NCBI RefSeq assembly: GCF_026342405.1
Contig: NZ_JAPEMU010000001.1
Location: 9,319,458 to 9,383,457, forward strand
Reading direction: 5' to 3'
DNA length: 64,000 nucleotides
Origin: Kitasatospora sp. NBC_00240
GTDB lineage: Bacteria; Actinomycetota; Actinomycetes; Streptomycetales; Streptomycetaceae
Position numbers and translations under genes: made by a program. Of this stretch, positions 57,916 to 64,000 are shown piece after piece. Position 1 is the stretch's first letter; each line of letters begins with the position of its first letter. The notes beneath the pieces were generated by a model, which had not been told where the DNA came from, searched no databases, and worked only from the letters and a program-made list of their open reading frames with translations.

Positions 57916-58487
57916 AGCCCGGCCGAAGGTTCCCGCCGTGACACGCGGCGGGAACCGGCCCGGCCGGGACACCCCGGGCCCGCCGCCCGCGGCGGCCCGC
58001 CCGTCCGGCTCCACCCGGCAGCCGTACCGGCCAACTCCCCTGCAAGACCGCCGTATTGCGCAGATGCACGGCCGGTGACCCGGCCGCCGGTCCGCCGGAG
58101 GCACGGCCGCCGGAAGCAAAGCCACCGTACGCAGAGCAGTTTGACGCACCGCCACCGGACGGACGAGCGTTCCGGCCCCCGGGGCCCCGGCACCCCGGGC
58201 ACCCGGTCCTCCAGCTGTCCGGGCACCCACCCCGGCCCCCAGGACCCGCCCGCCCCACGCAACCGTTCCGTCCCGTCCGTCCCCCCGCCCCGCCCCCGTA
58301 CCGCCCGTACCGCCCGTACCGCCCGTACCGCCCGTCACGCACCGCGGGCCGCCGCGGCCGCCGTCCCGCTGTCGGCGCGGCCCGGACGGTGTCCGCGGGC
58401 ACCCGCAGGAGCGACGCCGCAGGGCGGCCCGCCCGGCCGGCGCGCCGGTCACCGGCGGCACCGGAGCCTTGAAGAAGGGAACGTCCC
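57916..58487. other. gene-free region
   Basis: About 570 bases with a 9-bp GTACCGCCC array (about 58297-58340, five copies). No gene is supported. The MFS promoter should lie here. Confidence 0.5.
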
Positions 58488-59906
58488 ATGACCACCGACA
58501 CCGCCCCGACCCCACGCATCACCAGCAGGGAACGGTTAATCCTCTTCCTCCTGCTCGGCGCCGGGTTCATGCTGTCCGTCGACTTCTCCATCCTCAACGT
58601 CGCACTGCCGAAGGTCGGCGAGGGTGTCGGACTGGGACTGACCGGACTGCCCTGGATCGCCTCCGCGTTCGCGCTGCCCGCGGCCGGCTTCACCCTGCTC
58701 TTCGGCCGCCTGGGAGACCTGTTCGGGCGCCGCAGGATGTTCCTGTCCGGGGCGGCCCTGCTGATCGGGGCCTCCTTCCTCGGCGGGTTCGCCTCCAACC
58801 CCCAGATGCTGCTGACCGCCCGCGTCCTGCAGGGCTTCGCCACCGCGATGGCCACCCCCGCCTCGCTCGCCCTGCTCACCAGCACCTTCGCCGAGGGCCC
58901 GGTCCGCGACCGCATCCTCGGCCTCAACGGCGCGCTGCTCTCCGCGGGCTTCACCGTCGGCGCACTGGTCGGCGGCTCCCTGGTCAGCCTGTTCAGCTGG
59001 CGGGCCGCGTTCTTCATCAACATCCCCGTCGCCCTGGTCATCCTGGTGGTCACCCCCTACGTGATCGGCGAGAGCACCCTGCCCGAGCGGGTCAAGCTCG
59101 ACGTGCCGGGCGCGGTCACCGCCAGCGGCGGCCTGCTGGCCGTGGTCTACGCCGTCATCGAGGGCAGCATCCCCGCCGCCGTCGTCGGCGTCCTGCTGCT
59201 GGGCGCGTTCTGGGCCATCGAGCTCCGCTCGCCCGCACCCCTCGCCCCGGTGCGCATCCTCAAGCGCCCCACCGTCAAGTGGGGCAACTACGCCGGGCTG
59301 GTGGTCTTCAGCATGGAGACCGCCATGATCTTCCTGATGACGCTCTACCTGCAGAACGTGCTGCACTTCTCCCCGCTGGTCACCGGCCTCATCTTCGGCG
59401 TCCCGGGCCTGGCGGCCGTGGGCGCCGGCGTGGTCGCCGGACGCTCCATCGGGCGCTACGGCAGCCGCAAGGTCCTGGCCGTCGGCATGACCGTGCAGGG
59501 CCTGGCCACCCTCCCGCTGGTCTTCGTCGGCGACGCCCGGATCGCGCTCGCCGTCCTGATCCCCGCGCTGTTCATCGGCTTCTTCGGCCACGTCACCTCC
59601 ATCGTGGCGTACACGGTCACCGGCACCTCCGGCCTGCCCAACGAGGAGCAGGGCCTGGCCACCGGCCTGACCTCGATGACCCAGCAGGTGGCCATCACCG
59701 TCGGTATCCCGATCCTCAGCTCGATCGCCGCCACCCGGAGCGCCGAACTGACCGGCATCCACCTCGCCCTGAGCGTCAACGTCGCGGTGACCCTGGTCAG
59801 CGTGGCCCTGATCTGGTTCGGCCTGCGCCCGCGCCCCGAGCCCGAGGCGGCCTTCGTGGTGGTGCCCGACGAGACCGGCGGGGAACTGGCCACCTCGCTG
59901 GACTGA
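58488..59906 (+). CDS. MFS multidrug exporter
   Basis: A 472-aa transporter with 13-14 hydrophobic helices: L-S-V-D-F-S-I-L-N-V-A-L-P-K-V in helix 1, F-G-R-L-G-D-L-F-G-R-R-R-M-F in the 2-3 loop, R-V-L-Q-G-F-A-T-A-M-A-T-P-A-S in helix 4 and G-A-L-V-G-G-S-L-V in helix 5. It is of the DHA2 type like the exporter at 29273. GAAGGGAAC precedes the ATG. No adjacent regulator of the TetR type; the ArsR gene upstream on the same strand may be unrelated. Confidence 0.9.
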   Translation: MTTDTAPTPRITSRERLILFLLLGAGFMLSVDFSILNVALPKVGEGVGLGLTGLPWIASAFALPAAGFTLLFGRLGDLFGRRRMFLSGAALLIGASFLGGFASNPQMLLTARVLQGFATAMATPASLALLTSTFAEGPVRDRILGLNGALLSAGFTVGALVGGSLVSLFSWRAAFFINIPVALVILVVTPYVIGESTLPERVKLDVPGAVTASGGLLAVVYAVIEGSIPAAVVGVLLLGAFWAIELRSPAPLAPVRILKRPTVKWGNYAGLVVFSMETAMIFLMTLYLQNVLHFSPLVTGLIFGVPGLAAVGAGVVAGRSIGRYGSRKVLAVGMTVQGLATLPLVFVGDARIALAVLIPALFIGFFGHVTSIVAYTVTGTSGLPNEEQGLATGLTSMTQQVAITVGIPILSSIAATRSAELTGIHLALSVNVAVTLVSVALIWFGLRPRPEPEAAFVVVPDETGGELATSLD

Positions 59907-59958
59907 ACCCGCCGCGCAGCCGGCCGTCGGCAGTTCCGGCAGCCGCGCCCGCACACGT

Positions 59959-60041
59959 GACACCCCGTACGTCCCGACCGACACCGGTCCGGACGTCCGG
60001 GGTGTCGCCGTTCGCCGGGCCGGCGCAAGGGAGCCGGCGAA
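59959..60041 (+). terminator. double hairpin after the MFS gene
   Basis: GACACCCC with CGTCC (59959-) pairs with GGACG and GGGGTGTC (to 60006). A second stem, TTCGCCGG/CCGGCGAA, covers 60011-60041. Confidence 0.65.
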
Positions 60042-60320
60042 CGGCCGGGCGCAGGGGGCGGGCGTCCGGCGGGGCCGGTCGTGAGTGCCGGCCGGGACCG
60101 CGGGAGGGGGGCGCCCGGGTCCCGGCCGTGGGAGGCTCCGGCCGCACGGGGGAGAGCGGCCGGGCTGCTCGGCAGCCCGTCCGGTGGGGATGGTGGGGCT
60201 GCCGTGCCGGGAATGCTAGACCCGCACGAGCCCGCCGAAAAGGCTTGTGACCAGGCAATATTCGGGCGCGGACATGCCATTTTCGGTCGTGGACGCCGGG
60301 GCGGGCAGTGGTCTGCGCCC
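60042..60320. other. gene-free region
   Basis: About 280 bases. The part from about 60215 is less GC-rich (CAGGCAATATTCGGGCGC, GCCATTTTCGGTCG) and may hold the promoter of the Imm7 remnant. Confidence 0.4.
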
Positions 60321-60400
60321 ATGTTCGAGTACCACGGCTGGATCAACGTCCGGGAGAGCGCCGGCGCCGACGACGACCATGGCGACGGCCTTGCCGTGAG
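60321..60400 (+). pseudogene. N-terminal remnant of an Imm7-like immunity protein
   Basis: ATG at 60321 starts M-F-E-Y-H-G-W-I-N-V-R-E-S, the hallmark opening of the immunity-7 family. After about 20 codons it dissolves into repeat-like sequence. The rest of the usual 130 residues is missing. It is a fragment of a polymorphic-toxin immunity gene. Confidence 0.5.
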
Positions 60401-60600
60401 GGGGACGGTCGCGACGCCCGCAGCCGACGTGTCACCTCCGGCCGGTCGGACTCGCCCGGCGAACCGTCAGGATCATCTGCCGGAGGGTACTCGGCCGGCG
60501 TTCCGGCCGCCGGTGAGGCCGTCGGCGGCGGTGGCCGCTCGCGCCGGTGCCGCGGCGCGAGGGGAGCGCCGCGGTACCGGCGGTGTTCGGGGGTTTGTCC

Positions 60601-60804
60601 TCAGAGCAGGACGAGGACGTCGATCTGTCCGTCGGGTCGGGTGGTGATGGTCGCCTCGCCCGGTCCCTGGGCGGGGTCGAGGTTGAGGTAGTTGGCTGCG
60701 GCGTCCGCGTCCGGCTGGATGACGTGGCGCCAGGTCTTCGTCGCCGCGGCCTCCCTGGCCATCGACTTCTTGGTCTCCGCGGCGGTCGCGCTGACCTGGG
60801 TCAT
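60601..60804 (-). CDS. small protein of unknown function
   Basis: A 67-aa protein with a strong ribosome site (AAGGAGC) 8 bases before ATG 60804. The N-terminal third is a Ser/Thr/Ala/Lys helix (T-A-A-E-T-K-K-S-M-A-R-E-A-A-A). It is followed by W-R-H-V-I-Q-P-D-A-D-A-A-A-N-Y-L-N-L-D, and it ends Q-I-D-V-L-V-L-L. Codon bias is that of a real gene. No family was recognised. It stands alone, convergent with the Imm7 remnant and divergent from marR. Confidence 0.6.
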   Translation of the reverse strand: MTQVSATAAETKKSMAREAAATKTWRHVIQPDADAAANYLNLDPAQGPGEATITTRPDGQIDVLVLL

Positions 60805-61210
60805 GGTTCGCTCCTTCGAATGGTGGGTCGGCAGTGCCGCCCCGGCCGGGCGGCAGCTGGAAACTACCATCAGTAGTGGGTCGCACACCGACAGGCACGA
60901 CATAGGTTCGTCTTCGAACGGTGCTTGCGGTTCCGCGGTCGTTCGGGTCGGGAGTCATGGTGGCCGCACCGCCGGCCCGTTGCCGTGGCCGACGTGCGCC
61001 CCATGGCTCGACCCCGGGCCCCGGGCCCCGGGCCCCGGGCCCCGGGCCCCGGGCCGCTTCGCCCGCGCGCTCCCGCCCCGCTTCGGCCGGTCCGGCCCCT
61101 CGGTCGCCCGCGTCGCCCTCGGTCGCCCGCGTCGCCCGCGTCGCCGGCGGAATCGGCCGGCGTCCGGCGGCGCCGGCCCGGGTGTCTTGACAGCCCCAGT
61201 GATTAGCCGC
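60805..61210. other. promoter and repeat region
   Basis: About 400 bases, less GC-rich at both ends. The middle holds a CCCCGGG heptamer repeated about six times (61013-61054) and GTCGCCCGC repeats (about 61100-61145). No gene is seen. Confidence 0.5.
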
Positions 61211-61225
61211 CATATTAGTTATATG
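61211..61225. promoter_or_regulatory. MarR autoregulatory palindrome over the start codon
   Basis: CATAT-TAGTT-ATATG overlaps the ATG of marR (61223). A GATTAGC half-site is adjacent at 61201. Confidence 0.5.
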
Positions 61226-61741
61226 ACGAGGGACGGGGTCGACGGCGAGACGCCCACGCTGGACCAGGCCGCGCGGCAGCTGCGGCACTACGGCCTGGAG
61301 GCCGATCCGCAGGCGGTGCTGGTCGCGGTGCGACTGATCGCCGCGGGTGCGCGGGTCGGGCGGGCGACCGAGGTCCACTTCGCCAGGTACGGGCTGTCGA
61401 CGGGGCGCTACCGCCTGCTCGCCGACCTGGAGGACCACGGCGGGGAGAAGTCCCCCTCGCAACTGGCGGCCGACCTCGGCGTCTCCAGGGCCACGGTCAC
61501 CGGCCTCCTGGACGGCCTCGAACGCGAGGGCCTGATCGCCAGGCGCCCGTCCGCCGAGGACGGGCGGGGCACGGTGGCGGTCCTGACCGCGCGCGGTGCG
61601 CAGCGCCTGCGCGACATGGCGCCCGAGCACTTCGGGCGGCTGGAGGCGATGGTGGGCGGGCTCACCGTCCAGGAGCGCACGGTGTTCCTGGACCTGCTCG
61701 CCCGCGTCGTGCGCGGCAGCGCGGCCCTGACCGCCGACTGA
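61223..61741 (+). CDS. MarR-family regulator
   Basis: A 172-aa winged-helix protein: V-H-F-A-R-Y-G-L-S-T-G-R-Y-R-L-L-A-D-L, S-P-S-Q-L-A-A-D-L-G-V-S-R-A-T-V-T-G-L-L-D-G-L, and the wing R-R-P-S-A-E-D-G-R-G-T-V-A-V-L-T. ATG 61223 lies in an A+T-rich patch with a palindrome, implying autoregulation or a leaderless transcript. The perfect palindrome at 61801, ahead of the next two genes, carries the same TTAG core. The three genes are therefore probably one regulon. Confidence 0.9.
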   Translation: MTRDGVDGETPTLDQAARQLRHYGLEADPQAVLVAVRLIAAGARVGRATEVHFARYGLSTGRYRLLADLEDHGGEKSPSQLAADLGVSRATVTGLLDGLEREGLIARRPSAEDGRGTVAVLTARGAQRLRDMAPEHFGRLEAMVGGLTVQERTVFLDLLARVVRGSAALTAD

Positions 61742-61765
61742 CCCGGCCGCAGGCCGGTCCCGGCT

Positions 61766-61791
61766 CCCGTCCTACGGGTGGGGGCCTTTTT
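61766..61791 (+). terminator. small terminator after marR
   Basis: CCCGT-CCT-ACGGG hairpin followed within 9 bases by CTTTTT, a rare intrinsic terminator with a T-run in this window. Confidence 0.55.
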
Positions 61792-61800
61792 CGCGACGTA

Positions 61801-61820
61801 ATAATTAGCCTCCTAATTAT
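61801..61820. promoter_or_regulatory. MarR operator of the membrane/NmrA operon
   Basis: ATAATTAG-CCTC-CTAATTAT, perfect 8-bp arms in an A+T-rich patch 85 bp ahead of the membrane-protein start. Confidence 0.7.
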
Positions 61821-61905
61821 ATGCGGGACGGCCTCCACGACCGCCCCGCCGAACCCTTCCGCCCTTTCCGCCCCGCCGGAACACGAACGAGAAGAAGAGG
61901 CCAGC

Positions 61906-62370
61906 ATGCCCGCAACGAAGGACAGGACCCGCCCGAGCCGGGCGGCCTCCCGGCCGTTCACGCTGTGGCGCGAGGTACTGACCGCCTACGCCGCCCCCGC
62001 ACTGACCGCCGGCACCGCAGGAGCCCTCACCGGCCAACCGGACCTGACCCTGGCGGCCGCCACCTCCATCGCCGGCACCTCGGCCGTGGTGGCGCTCCTG
62101 GTCGGCACCTGGCTGCGCCGCGGCGGCCGCCCACGACCCTGGACCACGGCCCTGCCACGCCTCGTCCTGACCGCGCTGCTCGTCGTCGCCACCGCCGGCA
62201 CTGCGGCCGCGGCCGGATGGTTCGCCGCCCAGTGGCTGCCCGCCCACACCCCGCTCGCCACCGCCCTCTGGCTGCAACGCCTGCGCATCGACCTGCCCGT
62301 CTCCGCCGCCCTCGCCACCGCCGTCATCACCCTGCGCTGGCGCAGCACCCTCGCCGCACCCCGGACATAG
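61906..62370 (+). CDS. membrane protein of the MarR-controlled operon
   Basis: A 154-aa protein with about four membrane helices: Y-A-A-P-A-L-T-A-G-T-A-G-A-L, I-A-G-T-S-A-V-V-A-L-L-V-G-T-W-L, L-V-L-T-A-L-L-V-V-A-T-A-G-T-A-A-A-A-G and P-V-S-A-A-L-A-T-A-V-I-T-L. A basic N-terminal arm (T-K-D-R-T-R-P-S-R-A-A-S-R-P) lies in the cytoplasm. GAAGAGG precedes ATG 61906. It is upstream of an NmrA-like gene (134 bp) and behind the MarR operator. Family unknown. Confidence 0.75.
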   Translation: MPATKDRTRPSRAASRPFTLWREVLTAYAAPALTAGTAGALTGQPDLTLAAATSIAGTSAVVALLVGTWLRRGGRPRPWTTALPRLVLTALLVVATAGTAAAAGWFAAQWLPAHTPLATALWLQRLRIDLPVSAALATAVITLRWRSTLAAPRT

Positions 62371-62503
62371 CCCACCCGGCATCCCGCCCACCCCCGGACA
62401 CAGCCCCCCGGCACCGCACCCACCGGGCCACCGGCGCCGGACCCGACCGAACCCACCCGGCAGCACCCGCCGCCGGGGCGAACACAGCCGACGAGGACAC
62501 ACC

Positions 62504-63373
62504 ATGATCGTTGTCATCGGAGCGACCGGCACCACCGGAACCGCCCTGCTCCACAGCCTCCGCACACTCGACGCCCCCGTACGCGCCCTCACCCGCACCC
62601 CCCACCGGCCGCTCCCCGCCGCCGCCGGCGGCGCACACCTGCGGCCCGTCCAGGTCGAGTACGCCGACGCCACCGACCCCGACTCCCTGCGCACCGCCTT
62701 CCAGGGCGCCGACCAGCTCTTCCTCGCCATGGCCAACAGCCCCGACCAGGTCGAACTCGAAACCCGCGTCATCGACGTCGCCGCCCGCACCGGGATCGGA
62801 CACATCGTCAAGATCTCCGCACCCGCCGCCGAACCCCACTCACCCGTCGCCGTCTCCCGCGGACACCACACCGTCGAGGAACACCTGCGCGCCTCAGGAC
62901 TCGCCCACACCGTCCTGCGCCCCTACGCGTTCATGCAGAACCTGCTGCGCCTGGCGCCCACCGTCGCCCAGGGCCTCGTCGTCGGCGCGATGAGGGACGC
63001 GCCCTGCAACTACGTCGACTGCCGCGACATCGGCGACGTCGCCGCCGCCGCGCTCACCAGGGCCGACGTCATGGGCGGCAGCTACACACTCACCGGGCCG
63101 GAGGCCGTCGCCCACCCCGACCTCGCCGCCCGGCTGACCGCCCTGACCGGCCGCCCGATCCGGTACGTCGACCTCACCCCCGACGACCTGCGCGACAACC
63201 TCGTCCGTCAGGCCCGGATGCCCGCCTGGCTCGCCGCCCACGTGGCGGAGATCCAGCAACTCGCCGTCGCCCGGCCCGAAACCCCCACCAGCACCGTCGC
63301 CGACATCCTCGGCCGCCCGCCCCGCACCCTCGACGCCTTCCTCGACGAACACCGCGACCACTTCCGCCCGTAG
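62504..63373 (+). CDS. NmrA-like NAD(P)-binding protein
   Basis: A 289-aa atypical short-chain dehydrogenase: I-V-V-I-G-A-T-G-T-T-G-T-A-L-L is the dinucleotide loop, then V-R-A-L-T-R, A-D-A-T-D-P-D-S-L, G-I-G-H-I-V-K-I-S-A, L-R-P-Y-A-F-M-Q-N-L-L and Y-T-L-T-G-P-E-A. The Tyr-xxx-Lys catalytic pair of classical enzymes is lacking, as in NmrA/HSCARG proteins. These sense redox state or reduce quinones (QorB/azoreductase-like). It is the last gene of the MarR-controlled operon. Confidence 0.9.
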   Translation: MIVVIGATGTTGTALLHSLRTLDAPVRALTRTPHRPLPAAAGGAHLRPVQVEYADATDPDSLRTAFQGADQLFLAMANSPDQVELETRVIDVAARTGIGHIVKISAPAAEPHSPVAVSRGHHTVEEHLRASGLAHTVLRPYAFMQNLLRLAPTVAQGLVVGAMRDAPCNYVDCRDIGDVAAAALTRADVMGGSYTLTGPEAVAHPDLAARLTALTGRPIRYVDLTPDDLRDNLVRQARMPAWLAAHVAEIQQLAVARPETPTSTVADILGRPPRTLDAFLDEHRDHFRP

Positions 63374-63396
63374 ACCCGACCCCGGCACACCGACCC

Positions 63397-63434
63397 CGGG
63401 CACACCGTCCCGGGCACACCGTCCCGGGCACACC
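63397..63434. repeat. 14-bp tandem repeat, about 3 copies
   Basis: CCCGGGCACACCGT and close variants repeat between two convergent genes. Confidence 0.75.
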
Positions 63435-63449
63435 GGCGGTCCGGGGCGG

Positions 63450-64000
63450 TCAGCGTTTGACGCGGCTCCGGACGGCCAGGGCGGCCAGACCGAGAAGGAC
63501 CGGCTCGCCGATCCGGGAGGCCATCTCGACGACGGCACCGGGCAAGGTGAGGTTCTGCCCGCCGGAGCGGAACACCACCGAGTTCACCACCACCAGGGCC
63601 GCCCTCCCCACCCTGGCTCCGGTCACCCGCCGCTCCCAGGGGAGGGTCAGCACCGGCTCCGGGGTCCTGGTCGTCAACCGGACACTGCCGGCCGCGTAGG
63701 TACCGGTGCTCCGCGGGTCGGGGGTGTCGTCGGGCAGCCCGAACAGCACCAGCAGCAGCAGGCTGGCGGCCATCGCCGCCAGCAGCCAGGCCAGTGCCCG
63801 CGACGCCCGCAGCCCGTAGCCGGACACCAGCCAGTACGCCCCGAGCAGCCGGCGCTCGGCCCGCGGGCGCCGGCGGTCGAGGCGGCGCATCTCCATCTCG
63901 CCGTAGTAGAAGTCCGCGGCGTCCGGCTCGTTGCCCGCCTCCTCGAACGCCCGGCGCACCTGCTGGTACACCCCGGCCAGATCCTCCGGACCCGGCCCGC
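63450..64000 (-). CDS. membrane protein, C-terminal part (runs off right edge)
   Basis: The frame is open to the edge: E-D-L-A-G-V-Y-Q-Q-V-R-R-A-F-E-E-A-G-N, then D-A-A-D-F-Y-Y-G-E-M-E-M-R-R. A membrane helix (A-L-A-W-L-L-A-A-M-A-A-S-L-L-L-L-V-L) follows, and near the end a second hydrophobic stretch (G-E-P-V-L-L-G-L-A-A-L-A). The Y-Q-Q-x-R-x-x-F-E and F-Y-Y-G-E-M-E-M pattern is known from the C-terminal part of actinobacterial pentapeptide-repeat-like membrane proteins. The repeat domain would lie beyond the window. Only 183 residues are visible. Confidence 0.75.
   Translation of the reverse strand, partial: GPGPEDLAGVYQQVRRAFEEAGNEPDAADFYYGEMEMRRLDRRRPRAERRLLGAYWLVSGYGLRASRALAWLLAAMAASLLLLVLFGLPDDTPDPRSTGTYAAGSVRLTTRTPEPVLTLPWERRVTGARVGRAALVVVNSVVFRSGGQNLTLPGAVVEMASRIGEPVLLGLAALAVRSRVKR

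Noticed and set aside
1..64000. tRNA, rRNA or biosynthetic megasynthase genes
   Set aside because: No cloverleaf, rRNA stretch, polyketide synthase or NRPS module was recognised on either strand.

Overview
The window is very GC-rich (roughly 73-75% by eye). Genes show near-total G/C at third codon positions, many GTG starts, and GTGA/ATGA overlaps between coupled genes. Regulators are of the RheA, LysR, PadR, GlxA-AraC, MarR and ECF-sigma types. This is a filamentous actinomycete, most likely Streptomyces or Kitasatospora. About a dozen broken genes, one insertion sequence, many GC-rich tandem repeats, few housekeeping genes and no tRNA or rRNA suggest an accessory chromosome-arm region rather than the core.

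Left part (1-16.4 kb): a gene-free, hairpin-rich leader-like stretch (about 0.3-1.3 kb) precedes a MerR-type regulator. A deletion scar follows, with the tail of a ricin lectin gene abutting the tail of a cold-shock gene. A metallo-hydrolase/LysR divergent pair follows. The next block looks like a heat/stress island: a small hydrophobic protein, a RheA-like repressor divergent from hsp18 with a perfect TGTCATC-N5-GATGACA operator between them, and two coupled DUF2267 genes. Then come a GvpU-like protein, a broken FMN glutamate-synthase-like gene, a quinone-oxidoreductase/LysR divergent pair, and a run of repeat proteins (helical repeat, WD40 with two CxxC knuckles, a frameshifted HEAT gene, DUF4265).

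Middle (16.7-31 kb): a lipoprotein, an isochorismatase-type hydrolase under a GlxA-like regulator, a decayed SpoIIE-type phosphatase, and a PadR/membrane-protein pair with paired GACATGTC palindromes. A secreted protein resembling the C-terminal half of an AA10 polysaccharide monooxygenase and a RidA protein follow. A Uma2-type nuclease gene is split by an ISL3-family element (25134-27536, 32-bp inverted repeats, 8-bp target duplication) that carries an Imm35/YrhB-like passenger gene. After a 15-bp minisatellite come an Mrr-nuclease/TerD fusion and a DHA2-type transporter.

Surface and sigma region (32.5-38.9 kb): a TTG-started LAxTG sortase substrate with a (GCCACA)n spacer, a single-pass membrane protein, and a 603-aa ECF sigma factor fused to a zinc-finger anti-sigma-like segment, a membrane helix and a ricin-like lectin domain. 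Next is an operon of a membrane protein and a RheA-like HTH protein behind two perfect TTGTCAAG-type palindromes.

Right part (38.9-64 kb): a regulator with an IS30-like HTH, divergent from a DUF4097 gene; a short iron-box-like promoter in front of two tiny genes; a serine hydrolase lacking its SxxK lysine; a coupled lipoprotein/membrane protein pair; TMEM175, VOC, GNAT, NTF2-like and TetR genes; and a 15-copy minisatellite. A redox/catabolic block follows (quinone oxidoreductase, GFA, dinucleotide-dependent reductase, acyl-CoA-dehydrogenase-like monooxygenase, epoxide hydrolase). The right end has an SRPBCC/ArsR operon, an MFS exporter, a MarR-controlled operon with an NmrA-like protein, and a membrane protein that runs off the right edge. 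All names rest on reading motifs and family resemblance; no database search was run.
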